From Pseudonocardia phyllosphaerae (GTDB taxonomy: Bacteria > Actinomycetota > Actinomycetes > Mycobacteriales > Pseudonocardiaceae), in assembly GCF_046546475.1 (NCBI RefSeq), contig NZ_JBKGXS010000002.1, positions 434,001 to 498,000 on the forward strand: DNA of 64,000 nt, read 5' to 3'. Positions 39,730-50,720 of the stretch are shown one piece after another. The notes under the pieces were generated by a model. The model was not told the origin of the DNA. It ran no database searches and was given only the letters and a program-made list of their open reading frames with translations. Each line of letters opens with the position of its first letter. Positions within the stretch are counted from its first letter, which is position 1. Made by a program: the position numbers and the translations under genes.

Positions 39730-40905
39730 GTGACCACCAGCCCCCTCCGGATCGGGCACCTCGTCGACTCGCTGGACCCGCGCGGGGTCGCCGCCGCCCT
39801 CCCCGACCTGGCCACCGCCGGCCCCGACGCCGGGTTCGAGATCGTCGTCGTCGCGCTGGCCCGGACCGCCGATCCCACGGTCGAGCGGGCGCTGGACCGG
39901 GCCGGGTCGGCGTCGATCGAGCTGAACCTGGCCCCGTGGGACCCGCGCGGGGTGCTGCAGGTCGTCGCGGCGTTCCGCGAGCACGGCGTGCAGCTCGTGC
40001 ACACCCACGGCGCCCGCGCCGACGTCGTCGGGTCGGCCGCCGCGCGGCGGCTGCGGGTCCCGGCCGTCTCGACGCTGCACCACATCCACGACGAGCCCGC
40101 CGACCGCGCCGACCACCTGCGGCGGACGGCGAAGACGCTGGCCCGCAAGCGGTTCATGACGCGCACGATCGCGACGTCGCTGCTGCAACGGGACTGGTAC
40201 CGCCGAGTCGCCGGGTCGATGTCCGGGCTGTCGGTGATCCCCGACGGTGCGCTCGACCCAGGGGCGAGCACCCCGGAGGACGCGGCCCGGCTGCGTCGCT
40301 CGCTGGGCGTCGGCGACGACGAGGTGGTCGCCGTGTCGCTCGCGCCGATGCGCCGCGGTCAGGGCCAGGACATGCTGCTCGACGCCCTCGCCGAGCTCCC
40401 AGCCGAGGAGCCGGTGACCGTCGTGCTCGGCGGGGACGGCCCGCTGCGGCCGTGGCTGGAGTCGCGGGTGGCCGCCGACCCGGCGCTGGCCGGGCGGATC
40501 GCGTTCCGCCGCACCACCGACCCGATCGAGCTGCTCAAGGGCGCCGACCTGCAGCTGCACACCACCCGGCACGACACGATGCCCCGCGTGCTGGTCCTCG
40601 GGCAGGCCACCGGCACCCCGGCCGTCGCGACCCGGGTGGGCGGCATCCCGGAGATCGTCACCCGCGACACCGGTGCACTCGTGCCGGTATCGGCGACGCG
40701 GATCGCCGAGGAGGTCGTCCGGATGGTCCGGCGCCCGGAACTGCGCACGACCCGCGGTGCCGCCGCCCGGGAGCGCTTCCTGCAGCGCTTCTCCGCGACG
40801 CACTGGGCCGACCAGCTCGACGAGATCTACCGCAGCGCCCTCGGCCTCGCCGGCTCCACCGCACCCGCCGACCTCGACACCCCGGAGCCGGCCGGGCGCT
40901 CCTGA
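39730..40905 (+). CDS. Glycosyltransferase family 4-like protein
   Basis: A 391-residue GT-B fold glycosyltransferase. The N-terminal domain has IGHLVDSLDPRGVAAALPDL and HTHGARADVVGSAAARRL; the C-terminal nucleotide-sugar half has VAVSLAPMRRGQGQDMLLDA, VVLGGDGPLRPWL, and the E-x7-E-like region PRVLVLGQATGTPAVATRVG with GGIPEIV. It is soluble and presumably membrane-associated. The sugar donor and acceptor are unknown. GGGAGG precedes GTG 39730. No other glycan gene is next to it. Confidence 0.85.
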   Translation: MTTSPLRIGHLVDSLDPRGVAAALPDLATAGPDAGFEIVVVALARTADPTVERALDRAGSASIELNLAPWDPRGVLQVVAAFREHGVQLVHTHGARADVVGSAAARRLRVPAVSTLHHIHDEPADRADHLRRTAKTLARKRFMTRTIATSLLQRDWYRRVAGSMSGLSVIPDGALDPGASTPEDAARLRRSLGVGDDEVVAVSLAPMRRGQGQDMLLDALAELPAEEPVTVVLGGDGPLRPWLESRVAADPALAGRIAFRRTTDPIELLKGADLQLHTTRHDTMPRVLVLGQATGTPAVATRVGGIPEIVTRDTGALVPVSATRIAEEVVRMVRRPELRTTRGAAARERFLQRFSATHWADQLDEIYRSALGLAGSTAPADLDTPEPAGRS

Positions 40906-41274
40906 GCGCCCCTGCGCCCGCCCCGAACGGCGGCACGTGCACCGGTCCGCTACTCCGATTGCACCAACCGCTCACCGTGGGCCCACCTGGGCACGGGATC
41001 CGAACGGGCCAGGGTGTCCACCGTTCGGCGGTAGATATGTGCGTGGATCGCGCCACAGCCACCGCTCGTCGCACGGACGGCGGGTCCGCTGCACCGGCGC
41101 ATCACGGACCGGTTACGTTGCTCTCGCTGGTCGGCACACGTCGGCTGGTGCGCCCGGTCGGTCGTTCGCTCCCCGCCGCCGACACTCCCCCTGGCGCCCA
41201 CCCAGCTGGTGGCGGGGACGGGTACGTCGGCTCCCCCGCCGATGGCGTACCCGCCGGACGACGAGGACCCCCGA
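40906..41274. other. Long 5' region of the NlpC/P60 gene
   Basis: This 369-nt interval contains no convincing gene. A TACGTT (about 41113) could be a -10, leaving a ~150-nt leader that ends with a hairpin-forming GGTACGTCGG...CCGATGGCGTACC (41220-41251). It might be a regulated leader, but it does not match a riboswitch I know. Confidence 0.45.
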
Positions 41275-42609
<1,335 letters not shown>

Positions 42610-42630
42610 GCCACACACCCGAGAAACGTA

Positions 42631-42667
42631 CGAGGCCGGTACCCCTGGGGAGGGGATACCGGCCTCG
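42631..42667. terminator. Bidirectional terminator between the NlpC/P60 gene and galT
   Basis: CGAGGCCGGTA and TACCGGCCTCG form an 11-bp perfect stem, extended by CCC/GGG pairs. It lies between two convergent genes. Confidence 0.85.
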
Positions 42668-42693
42668 TCGCTGTTGTGGGGGCTGTTGCGTGG

Positions 42694-43797
42694 TTACAGC
42701 GAGCGCAGCCGCTCCGCCGCCGCCTCCGGCGACACGTCGGAGATGAACGCACCCGCCCCGGTCTCCGATCCCGCCAGGTACTTGATCTTCCCGGGGGCCC
42801 GGCGGATCGAGTGCAGGCGCAGGTGCAGCCGGGCATCGGACCGGCCGTCGGCCTCCCGCACGGGGGCCTGCTGCCAGGCCGCCACGTAGGGCAGCTCCTC
42901 GCCGTAGAGCGCGTCGAGGCGGCGCAGCAGGTCCAGGTAGAGCGGCCCGAATGCGTCCCGCTGTGCGGGGTCGAGCGCGGGCAGGTCCGGGGTCGGGGTG
43001 TTCGGGTACAGGTGCACCTCGACCGGCCAGCGCGCCGCCTCCGGAACGAACGCCGTCCAGTGCTCGTTCGCGACGACGACCCGCTCCCCGGCCCGCTCGG
43101 CGGCCAGCCGGACGTCGAACAGGTTCTCCCCGGTCTCGGCGCGGTACGCGGCGACGTTCGCCAGCATCCGCTGCGGGAACGGAGGCACGTAGGGGTAGGC
43201 GTAGATCTGGCCGTGCGGGTGCCCGAGCGTGACGCCGATGTCGGCGCCGCGGTTCTCGAACGGGAACACGTAGCGCACGCCCGGCCGGGCGCCCAGCTCG
43301 GCGGTGCGCTCGGCCCAGGCGTCGAGCACCAGCCGGACACGCTGCGGGGTGAGCCCGGCGAACGGGGTGTCGTGGTCGTCGGTGAAGCACACGACCTCGC
43401 AGCGGCCGGCGGCCGCGACCGGGGCGTCCCCGGTGACCTCCGGCGGCGGTGAGCCGGCCGGGGCACCGAACGAGGGAAAGCGGTTCTCGAACGCGACGAC
43501 GTCGTAGGACGGGGCCGGTACCTCGGTGAGCCGGTCACCGCGGGTCGGGCACAGCGGGCACCGGTCGGTCGGTGGCTTGTAGGTCCGGTTCTGCCGGTGC
43601 GCCGCGATCGTCACCCACTCCCCCATCAGCGCGTCGTAGCGCAGCTGCGAGGCCGGGACGACCGGCGGCAGGTCGCGGTGGTCGACGAGCGTCGCGGGGT
43701 CACGCGGCGGGGTCCCCGGCTCGTCGAACCAGAGGATCTCCCGGCCGTCGGCCAGGTGGGTGCTGAGCGTGCGCACCGTGTCGGTCACCGTCTCCAC
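42694..43797 (-). CDS. galT: Galactose-1-phosphate uridylyltransferase GalT
   Basis: Leloir-pathway enzyme exchanging UDP between UDP-glucose and galactose-1-phosphate. The 367-residue protein has the active-site LGHPHGQIYAYPYVPP (HPH nucleophile His), zinc-type Cys in DRCPLCPTRGD and the N-terminal RYDALMGEWVTIAAHRQNR. GTG 43797 has only a weak nearby ribosome site; AGGAGG is ~29 nt upstream. It is downstream of and co-directional with the DeoR regulator. galK and galE are not in this window. Confidence 0.94.
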   Translation of the reverse strand: METVTDTVRTLSTHLADGREILWFDEPGTPPRDPATLVDHRDLPPVVPASQLRYDALMGEWVTIAAHRQNRTYKPPTDRCPLCPTRGDRLTEVPAPSYDVVAFENRFPSFGAPAGSPPPEVTGDAPVAAAGRCEVVCFTDDHDTPFAGLTPQRVRLVLDAWAERTAELGARPGVRYVFPFENRGADIGVTLGHPHGQIYAYPYVPPFPQRMLANVAAYRAETGENLFDVRLAAERAGERVVVANEHWTAFVPEAARWPVEVHLYPNTPTPDLPALDPAQRDAFGPLYLDLLRRLDALYGEELPYVAAWQQAPVREADGRSDARLHLRLHSIRRAPGKIKYLAGSETGAGAFISDVSPEAAAERLRSL

Positions 43798-43828
43798 TGT
43801 TCCGTTCCCATGTGCCGTTCCCGTCCTC

Positions 43829-44653
43829 CTAGGTGCCGGGCCGCGCGAGGATCACGCGCCCGACCTCGCTCTCCAGCACCGCGCGGCCGTCCTCGGGCAG
43901 GCCGTCGTCGGTGACCAGCACGTCGGCCTCGCCGAGCTCGGCGATCGTCGAGATGCCGACGCCGCCCCACTTGGTGTGGTCGGCGACGACGACGAGCGAC
44001 TGCCCCGCGTCGACCAGCGCCCGGTCGGTGTCGCGCTCGGTGAGGTTCGGCGTCGAGTAGCCCGCCGCCGCGCTCATCCCGTGGACGCCCAGGAAGACGA
44101 TCTCCAGGTTCACCGAGCGCAACGAGCCCACCGCGACCGGCCCGACCAGCGCCTCCGACGGCGTCCGCACGCCACCGGTGAGGATCACCGTGCTCCCCCG
44201 GGCCTCGGCGCCGCCGCTGTAGAGCGCGTCCGCCACGACCAGCGAGTTCGTCACCACCGTCAGCCGCGGCACCCGTGCCAGCAGCGATGCCAGCCGCCAC
44301 GTCGTCGACCCGGCCGACAGCCCGATCGCCGCGCCCGGCTCGACGAGCCGGGCGGCCTCGGCCGCGATCGCCTCCTTCTCCCGGCGCTCGCGGTCGGCCT
44401 TGGCGGCGAACTCGGGTTCGTCGGTGCCGTGCCCGGCCGGTTCGCCGAGCCGTTCCGATCCCAGCTCCCCGACCGCCGTCGCCCCGCCGTGGACCTTGTC
44501 CACCAGCCGCCGGCGGGCCAGGACGTCCAGGTCCCGGCGCACCGTCATCTCCGAGACCGACAGGTGCTCGGCCAGCTCGGAGACCCGTACGGCGCCGCGT
44601 TCGCGCACCTGCTCGACGATCAGCTCGCGGCGCTGCTCACCCAGCAGGCTCAT
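43829..44653 (-). CDS. DeoR/GlpR-family sugar-responsive repressor
   Basis: A 274-residue regulator. The N-terminal helix-turn-helix LIVEQVRERGAVRVSELAEH, VSEMTVRRDLDVLARR, and KVHGGATA is diagnostic for DeoR. The C-terminal phosphosugar-binding domain has IGLSAGSTTWRLA, VVTNSLVVADAL and ILTGGVRTPSEALVGP. Lying between galT and the divergent symporter, it probably controls galactose genes in response to a sugar phosphate. The 288-nt divergent region contains AT-richer stretches, e.g. AACATAGTGCAACAAAAC at 44711-44728, that may be its operators. Confidence 0.9.
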   Translation of the reverse strand: MSLLGEQRRELIVEQVRERGAVRVSELAEHLSVSEMTVRRDLDVLARRRLVDKVHGGATAVGELGSERLGEPAGHGTDEPEFAAKADRERREKEAIAAEAARLVEPGAAIGLSAGSTTWRLASLLARVPRLTVVTNSLVVADALYSGGAEARGSTVILTGGVRTPSEALVGPVAVGSLRSVNLEIVFLGVHGMSAAAGYSTPNLTERDTDRALVDAGQSLVVVADHTKWGGVGISTIAELGEADVLVTDDGLPEDGRAVLESEVGRVILARPGT

Positions 44654-44940
44654 GTCGGGCCCGGTCCGGGCCGGGCCGCCTCGTCGCGGCCCCGGTTCTC
44701 ACTCACCCGAACATAGTGCAACAAAACCGCACGTACGGCAATACGCCTGTGCTCGGACGATCACGTAGCGCCGATGGTTCCGGAATCCGCATCACTGTCC
44801 GGTCTCGGATTCGAGCGAACGTGTTCACTTCTGTCCGACTGCGAGTTACATTGTGCGGCGTTCGCGGCTCCTGTGGTACGTCGCACAGCTTCGCCGCGAA
44901 CCCGCACAGAACGACTCAACGTCGAGGAGCGTCCACGACC

Positions 44941-45000
44941 ATGTTTCACGGCGACACCCCCGCCCACCGGCGGGCCCTGACGCGGGAGGCCGGGGCATGA
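44941..45000 (+). CDS. Short upstream ORF coupled to the symporter gene
   Basis: A 19-codon ORF (MFHGDTPAHRRALTREAGA) whose TGA overlaps the ATG of the symporter gene as ATGA. GAGGAG lies about 12 nt before its ATG. No conserved protein feature is visible; the overlap suggests that translating it governs entry into the transporter gene. Confidence 0.45.
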   Translation: MFHGDTPAHRRALTREAGA

Positions 45001-46679
45001 CCGCGGACATCCTCCGTCTGCACCCGAACTGGGTCGACTACCTGCTGGTGGTCTTCTACTTCGTGCTGGTGCTCGGCATCGGCTACGCGGCCCGCCGTTC
45101 GGTCTCGTCCAGCCTGGACTTCCTGCTGTCCGGCCGGTCGATGCCGGCCTGGATCACCGGCCTGGCGTTCATCTCGGCCAACCTCGGTGCGCTCGAGCTG
45201 ATCGGCATGGTCGCCAACGGCGCCCAGTTCGGCATCCCGACGGTGCACTACTACTGGCTCGGCGCCATCCCCGCGATGGTCTTCCTCGGCCTGGTCATGA
45301 TGCCGTTCTACTACGGCTCCAAGGCCCGCTCGGTGCCGGAGTTCCTGCTCAAGCGGTTCAACCGCACCACCCAGCGCGTGCAGGCGGTGATCTTCGCCGT
45401 CGCCTCGATCCTGATCGCGGGCGTCAACCTGTTCTCGCTCGGCCTGGTGCTCGAGGCGCTGCTGGGCTGGCCGCTGATCGTCGCGATCCCGGTCGCCGCG
45501 GTCGTCGTGCTCTGCTACATCTCCCTCGGCGGGCTCTCGGCCGCGATCTACACCGAGGTCCTGCAGTTCTTCGTGATCCTCGCGCTGCTCATCCCGCTGA
45601 CCCTCGCGGGCCTCAACCGCGTCGGCGGCTGGGACGGCCTGAAGGAGAAGGTCACCGCGGGCCCCAGCGGCGGCGCGGACCTCTCGGCCTGGCCGGGCAC
45701 CCCGCTGACCGAGATCGCGAACCCGTTCCTGTCGGTGCTGGGCATCGTGTTCGGGCTGGGCTTCGTGCTCTCCTTCGGCTACTGGACGACCAACTTCGCC
45801 GAGGTGCAGCGCGCACTGTCGGCCAAGTCGATGTCCGCCGCGCGGCGCACCCCGATCATCGGTGCGTTCCCGAAGGCGCTGGTCGTGCTGGTCATCGTGA
45901 CCCCGGGCATGCTCGCGGCGATCATCGTGCCGCAGATCAGCCAGGTGAAGGCCAACGGCGGCGACGCCGTCGACGGCATCACCTACAACAACGCGCTGTC
46001 GCTGCTGATGAAGGAGGTCCTGCCGAACGGCATCCTGGGCGTCGCGATCGCCGGCCTGCTGGCCGCGTTCATGGCGGGCATGGCGGCGAACATCAGCTCG
46101 TTCAACACGGTGTTCACCTACGACATCTGGCAGGACTGGGCGCGCCCGGGCCGCGACGACCGCTACTACCTGCAGGTCGGCCGGATCGTGACGATCGTGG
46201 GCTGTGTCCTGGCCATCGGGACGGCGTTCATCGCGTCGGGCTCGGAGAACCTGATGGACTACATCCAGTCCCTGTTCTCCTTCTTCAACGCCCCGCTGTT
46301 CGCGATCTTCATCCTGGGCCTGTTCTGGAAGAAGATGTCCGGGCCGTCGGCCTGGATCGGCCTGCTGTCCGGCACCACCGCCGCGGTGATCGTCGACGTG
46401 CTGGTGCGCACCGAGGTCATCGCGGTGTCGAGCCAGGCGGGCAGCTTCCTCGGCGCGATCGCGGCGTTCGTCGTCGGTGTCGCCGTGGCCGGGGCGGTCT
46501 CGCTGGTCACCGCGCCGAAGCCGGAGAACGAGCTGGTCGGGCTGGTGTGGAGCCTCACGCCGAAGGAGCAGCGCGCGCACTCCAGCGAGGGCGAGGACGC
46601 CGGCTGGTACCGCTCGCCGACCGTGCTCGGCGTCGGCGTCCTGGCGCTGACCGTCATCATGTACATCGTCGCGGGCTGA
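44997..46679 (+). CDS. Sodium:solute symporter (SSS/SGLT family)
   Basis: A 560-residue membrane protein with about 14 hydrophobic helices. SSS-family sequence is clear in VVFYFVLVLGIGYAARRSVS, FLLSGRSMPAWITGLAFISA, YYGSKARSVPEFLLKRFNR and NISSFNTVFTYDIWQDW. The resemblance to SGLT-type sugar carriers and the neighbouring galT and DeoR genes point to galactose or a galactoside as substrate, which is inference. The start ATG 44997 overlaps the upstream short ORF, and the gene is followed 13 nt later by a small membrane protein. Confidence 0.92.
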   Translation: MTADILRLHPNWVDYLLVVFYFVLVLGIGYAARRSVSSSLDFLLSGRSMPAWITGLAFISANLGALELIGMVANGAQFGIPTVHYYWLGAIPAMVFLGLVMMPFYYGSKARSVPEFLLKRFNRTTQRVQAVIFAVASILIAGVNLFSLGLVLEALLGWPLIVAIPVAAVVVLCYISLGGLSAAIYTEVLQFFVILALLIPLTLAGLNRVGGWDGLKEKVTAGPSGGADLSAWPGTPLTEIANPFLSVLGIVFGLGFVLSFGYWTTNFAEVQRALSAKSMSAARRTPIIGAFPKALVVLVIVTPGMLAAIIVPQISQVKANGGDAVDGITYNNALSLLMKEVLPNGILGVAIAGLLAAFMAGMAANISSFNTVFTYDIWQDWARPGRDDRYYLQVGRIVTIVGCVLAIGTAFIASGSENLMDYIQSLFSFFNAPLFAIFILGLFWKKMSGPSAWIGLLSGTTAAVIVDVLVRTEVIAVSSQAGSFLGAIAAFVVGVAVAGAVSLVTAPKPENELVGLVWSLTPKEQRAHSSEGEDAGWYRSPTVLGVGVLALTVIMYIVAG

Positions 46680-46692
46680 GAGGGAGGACGAC

Positions 46693-46998
46693 ATGTCGAG
46701 GATCGACGACACCGCCGAGCCCCGGAGCGGCGCGGACGCGCCCGTCTCCGCGACCGCGGCGAACCTGTTCGACCTGCGCTCGGTGATCGCGCTGCTGTTC
46801 GGTGTCTACGGCATCGTGCTGCTGATCATGGGGATCGTGTCGGGGAACGACCCGGAGAATCTCGCGAAGACCGGCGGTTCGAACCTGAACCTCGAGACCG
46901 GCATCGCCATGCTCGTGGTGGGCGTGCTGTTCGTCCTGTGGGTGCGGCTGCGACCGCTGAAGGTGCCCGCGGCCCCGGCGGAGACGCCGGAGGACTGA
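46693..46998 (+). CDS. Small two-helix membrane protein paired with the symporter
   Basis: A 101-residue protein with two hydrophobic segments (VIALLFGVYGIVLLIMGIVS and ETGIAMLVVGVLFVLWVRLR) separated by a polar loop, and Pro/Ala-rich ends. GGGAGG precedes ATG 46693. It follows the SSS gene immediately and is likely co-transcribed with it. I know of similar short genes after SSS transporters in actinobacteria but no assigned function; a subunit or chaperone of the transporter is possible. Confidence 0.75.
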   Translation: MSRIDDTAEPRSGADAPVSATAANLFDLRSVIALLFGVYGIVLLIMGIVSGNDPENLAKTGGSNLNLETGIAMLVVGVLFVLWVRLRPLKVPAAPAETPED

Positions 46999-47016
46999 GA
47001 GAGACGGCAAGGGCGG

Positions 47017-47038
47017 GTCCGGGCGGCTCTGCCCGGAC
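47017..47038 (+). terminator. Terminator of the symporter operon
   Basis: GTCCGGGC and GCCCGGAC form a perfect 8-bp stem with the loop GGCTCT, 19 nt after the last stop codon of the operon. Confidence 0.7.
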
Positions 47039-47068
47039 GTGCACTCCCCCTGCGAACGGCCGGCCGGC

Positions 47069-47093
47069 GGTACGGGGCCTCGTGCCCCGTACC
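47069..47093 (-). terminator. Terminator after the 39-aa gene
   Basis: GGTACGGGGC and GCCCCGTACC form a perfect 10-bp stem with the 5-nt loop CTCGT. It lies 2 nt beyond the stop codon of the small minus-strand gene. Confidence 0.8.
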
Positions 47094-47094
47094 G

Positions 47095-47214
47095 TCAGCG
47101 GTCGTCGCGGGCCGGCGTCGGGTAGACCGGGTTGAACGCCTCGAGGGTGAAGGTGTCGATCCGGCGGACGAGGCCGGCGACACCGGAACGCAGGGTGCGG
47201 AGGGTGTCGGTCAT
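47095..47214 (-). CDS. 39-aa basic/amphipathic small protein
   Basis: A 39-residue ORF starting at ATG 47214 with AGAAGGGACC just upstream, ending at TGA 47095 immediately before a terminator. The peptide MTDTLRTLRSGVAGLVRRID continues with TFTLEAFNPVYPTPARDDR: an amphipathic helix followed by a Pro-rich tail. The ribosome site, stop and terminator together argue for a real gene. I do not recognise it. Confidence 0.6.
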   Translation of the reverse strand: MTDTLRTLRSGVAGLVRRIDTFTLEAFNPVYPTPARDDR

Positions 47215-47334
47215 GGGGTGGTCCCTTCTCGTGGTCGTCGTACCGCTCCAGTGTCTTCTGAATCGGTTCCGAACCGCAGCCGATCGCGACCCGCGTCACG
47301 CTGTGACCTGCGGAACCACGCACCGGGGCGCCGC

Positions 47335-47955
47335 ATGCGGGTGATCGCCCGCGACGGCGAGCACGAGACCGAGGTCTCCCGGTCGCGGTTCGTCTGCACC
47401 GTCGCCCGGGTGCGCAGCACCGACGCCGCGGCCGCCGTGGTCGACCGGGTCCGCCGCGCAGGCCCCGACGCCACGCACCACTGCACCGCACTGCGGATCG
47501 GTGACCCCGGCACCGGCGACGTGACCGCCCGCAGCAACGACGACGGCGAGCCGTCGGGCACCGCGGGCGTGCCGATGCTCGAGGTGCTCACCCGCCGCGA
47601 GCTGACCGACGTCGTCGCGGTCGTCAGCCGGTGGTTCGGCGGCACCAAGCTCGGCGCGGGCGGCCTGGTCCGCGCCTACTCCGGAGCGCTGGCCGCCACC
47701 CTCGACGAGGTCGGCACGCTGCGCCGGGTCCGGCACCGGGAGCTGCTGCTGGCCCTGCCGCACGACCGCGCCGGCCGGCTCGAGCACGAGCTGCGGGCCT
47801 CGCCGTACCGGCTGCGCGACGTCAGCCACGGCGCGGACGTCACGTTCACCGTCGCCGTCACCGACGTCGACGCCTTCACCGCCTGGCTCGCCGAGCACAC
47901 CGGCGGCGGCATCGAGGCCGTCGACGCCGGGCCGCGCGACCTCTATCTCCCGTGA
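47335..47955 (+). CDS. YigZ/IMPACT family protein
   Basis: A 206-residue protein of the UPF0029/YigZ family. The conserved parts are the N-terminal RSRFVCTVARVRSTDAAAAV, ATHHCTALRIGDPG, SNDDGEPSGTAGVPMLEVL and VVAVVSRWFGGTKLGAGGLV. The C-terminal DUF1949 domain has a ferredoxin-like fold. The family is linked to translation control in eukaryotes, but its bacterial role is not settled. I start at ATG 47335 because upstream sequence is not conserved. Confidence 0.9.
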   Translation: MRVIARDGEHETEVSRSRFVCTVARVRSTDAAAAVVDRVRRAGPDATHHCTALRIGDPGTGDVTARSNDDGEPSGTAGVPMLEVLTRRELTDVVAVVSRWFGGTKLGAGGLVRAYSGALAATLDEVGTLRRVRHRELLLALPHDRAGRLEHELRASPYRLRDVSHGADVTFTVAVTDVDAFTAWLAEHTGGGIEAVDAGPRDLYLP

Positions 47956-47976
47956 CAGCGCTCCTACGCTGAGGCG

Positions 47977-48486
47977 GTGCTGATCACCGACGCCCGCGAG
48001 GACGACTGGCCCGCCATCTGGGCGATCCTGCGCGAGGTCTTCGCCGAGGGCCGCACCTACGCCGTCCCCACCGACGTCGACGAGCAGGACGCCAGGGCGA
48101 TGTGGATGCCCGGCCCGCCGGTCCGGACCGTCGTGGCCCGCGACGGCACCCACGGCACCGTGGTCGGCACCGCCGAGTTCGGCCCGAACCGTCCCGGGCC
48201 CGGCGCACACGTCGCGAACGCGAGCTTCGCCGTCGACCCGGCCCGCGCCGGCCGCGGCACCGGCCGCGCACTCGGTGAGCACGTCCTGGCCGCCGCGGCC
48301 GCCGAGGGCTACGCGGCCATGCAGTTCAACGCCGTCGTCGAGTCCAACACCCGGGCGGTGGCGCTGTGGCACTCGCTCGGGTTCACCACGGTCGGGATCG
48401 TCCCGGACGCCTTCCGGCTCCCCGACGGCTCCACCACCGGGCTGCACGTGATGCACCGCCGGCTCACACCTGCTGGCATCTCCTAG
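47977..48486 (+). CDS. GNAT-family N-acetyltransferase
   Basis: A 169-residue acyltransferase. The acetyl-CoA-binding motif is PARAGRGTGRALGEHVLAAA (R-x-x-G-x-G), followed by FNAVVESNTRAVALWHSLGF, as in L-amino acid or phosphinothricin N-acetyltransferase-like GNATs. Start at GTG 47977, six nt after TACGCT (47965-47970), so leaderless. It begins 22 nt after the YigZ stop. The substrate is unknown. Confidence 0.88.
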   Translation: MLITDAREDDWPAIWAILREVFAEGRTYAVPTDVDEQDARAMWMPGPPVRTVVARDGTHGTVVGTAEFGPNRPGPGAHVANASFAVDPARAGRGTGRALGEHVLAAAAAEGYAAMQFNAVVESNTRAVALWHSLGFTTVGIVPDAFRLPDGSTTGLHVMHRRLTPAGIS

Positions 48487-48531
48487 TTAGCCCTTCCTAC
48501 ACTCCGGGTTCGGAAGCCCTCAGGAGGTCGG

Positions 48532-49782
<1,251 letters not shown>

Positions 49783-49787
49783 GCGGC

Positions 49788-50699
49788 TCAGCGTGCCGCG
49801 GCCTGCGCGGGTGCGGTGCTGCGGTTCCACGCGTCGGGCACCGGGTTCTCCCAGTCCGCCAGCAGCGTCCGCAGCGCCGCGACCAGCGCCAGCGGCTGGT
49901 CGATCATCACGTGGTGCCCGGCGCCGGGCAGCTCGACGACCGGGGCGGGCCGCCCCATCCGGTCGACGACCATCTCCCCCATGTCTGCGGGTACCAGCCC
50001 GTGCTCGGCGCGGAACAGGGCGACCCGGCAGCCGGGGCGGCCCAGCTCGCCGGGGGTGAGCCCGATGCCGCCGAAGATCTGCGGGTCGAACTTCCAGGTC
50101 CAGCCGCCGTCGACGGCGCGGATGCTGTGCTCGGCGATGTGGGCGTGCACCCAGGGCAGGTCGCCGTCCTGCTCGGGGATGGTGCGGAACCGGGCGAGCA
50201 GCGCGTCGCGGTCGGGGTGCACGCGGGCCGGGCCGAACGCGCGCCGCGACCGGGCGGCCCGCTCCTCCGGTGAGCGGTCCTTCACCGGGGAGTCGACGGC
50301 GACCGCCCCGGCCAGCTCCTCGCCGTAGGTCAGGGCGGCGGTGAGCGTGACGAACCCGCCCATGCTGTGCCCGATCAGCGTGGGCCGCTCCCCCACCCCG
50401 GACGCGGCGACCACCGCGCGCAGCTCGGCGGCCCAGCGGTGCAGGTCGTAGGCCGGTGCCCGGCCGGAGTCTCCGTGCCCGGACAGGTCGAGCGCGACGA
50501 CGCGGCGCCTGCCCTCGACCAGCAGCGGCGCGACGTGGTCCCACCAGCGGCTGTGCGCGGCACCGCCGTGCACGAGGACGACACCCGGGGCGCCCGGCTC
50601 GCCCCAGGTCCGGTACCGGATCGGGACGCCACCGGCCCCGGTCTCACCCGTCCCGGCCGGGACGGCGAGGGCCTCGGTGAACCACGCCGGTGCAGTCAC
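49788..50699 (-). CDS. Alpha/beta hydrolase
   Basis: A 303-residue alpha/beta-hydrolase fold protein. It has the oxyanion region VVLVHGGAAHSRWWDHVAPL, the serine nucleophile elbow IGHSMGGFVTL, and a C-terminal His in LPGAGHHVMIDQPLAL. The Ser-His arrangement indicates an esterase or lipase type rather than an epoxide hydrolase. GTG 50699. It converges with the NRAMP gene at a 5-nt distance. The substrate cannot be inferred. Confidence 0.88.
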   Translation of the reverse strand: MTAPAWFTEALAVPAGTGETGAGGVPIRYRTWGEPGAPGVVLVHGGAAHSRWWDHVAPLLVEGRRRVVALDLSGHGDSGRAPAYDLHRWAAELRAVVAASGVGERPTLIGHSMGGFVTLTAALTYGEELAGAVAVDSPVKDRSPEERAARSRRAFGPARVHPDRDALLARFRTIPEQDGDLPWVHAHIAEHSIRAVDGGWTWKFDPQIFGGIGLTPGELGRPGCRVALFRAEHGLVPADMGEMVVDRMGRPAPVVELPGAGHHVMIDQPLALVAALRTLLADWENPVPDAWNRSTAPAQAAAR

Positions 50700-50720
50700 G
50701 GCACCGAACCTACCCCGCGC

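Noticed and set aside
41125..41274. c-di-AMP (ydaO-type) riboswitch before the NlpC/P60 gene, as known for wall hydrolases in actinobacteria
   Set aside because: I could not find the conserved core blocks (such as GGGGTGAATC or CCGAATCCGTCAGC-like parts). The leader may be structured but does not support that call.
48484..48505. DtxR/MntR-type metal box before the NRAMP gene
   Set aside because: TAGTTAGCCCTTCCTA has only partial similarity to TTAGGTTAGGCTAACCTAA and no dyad symmetry of the required kind.
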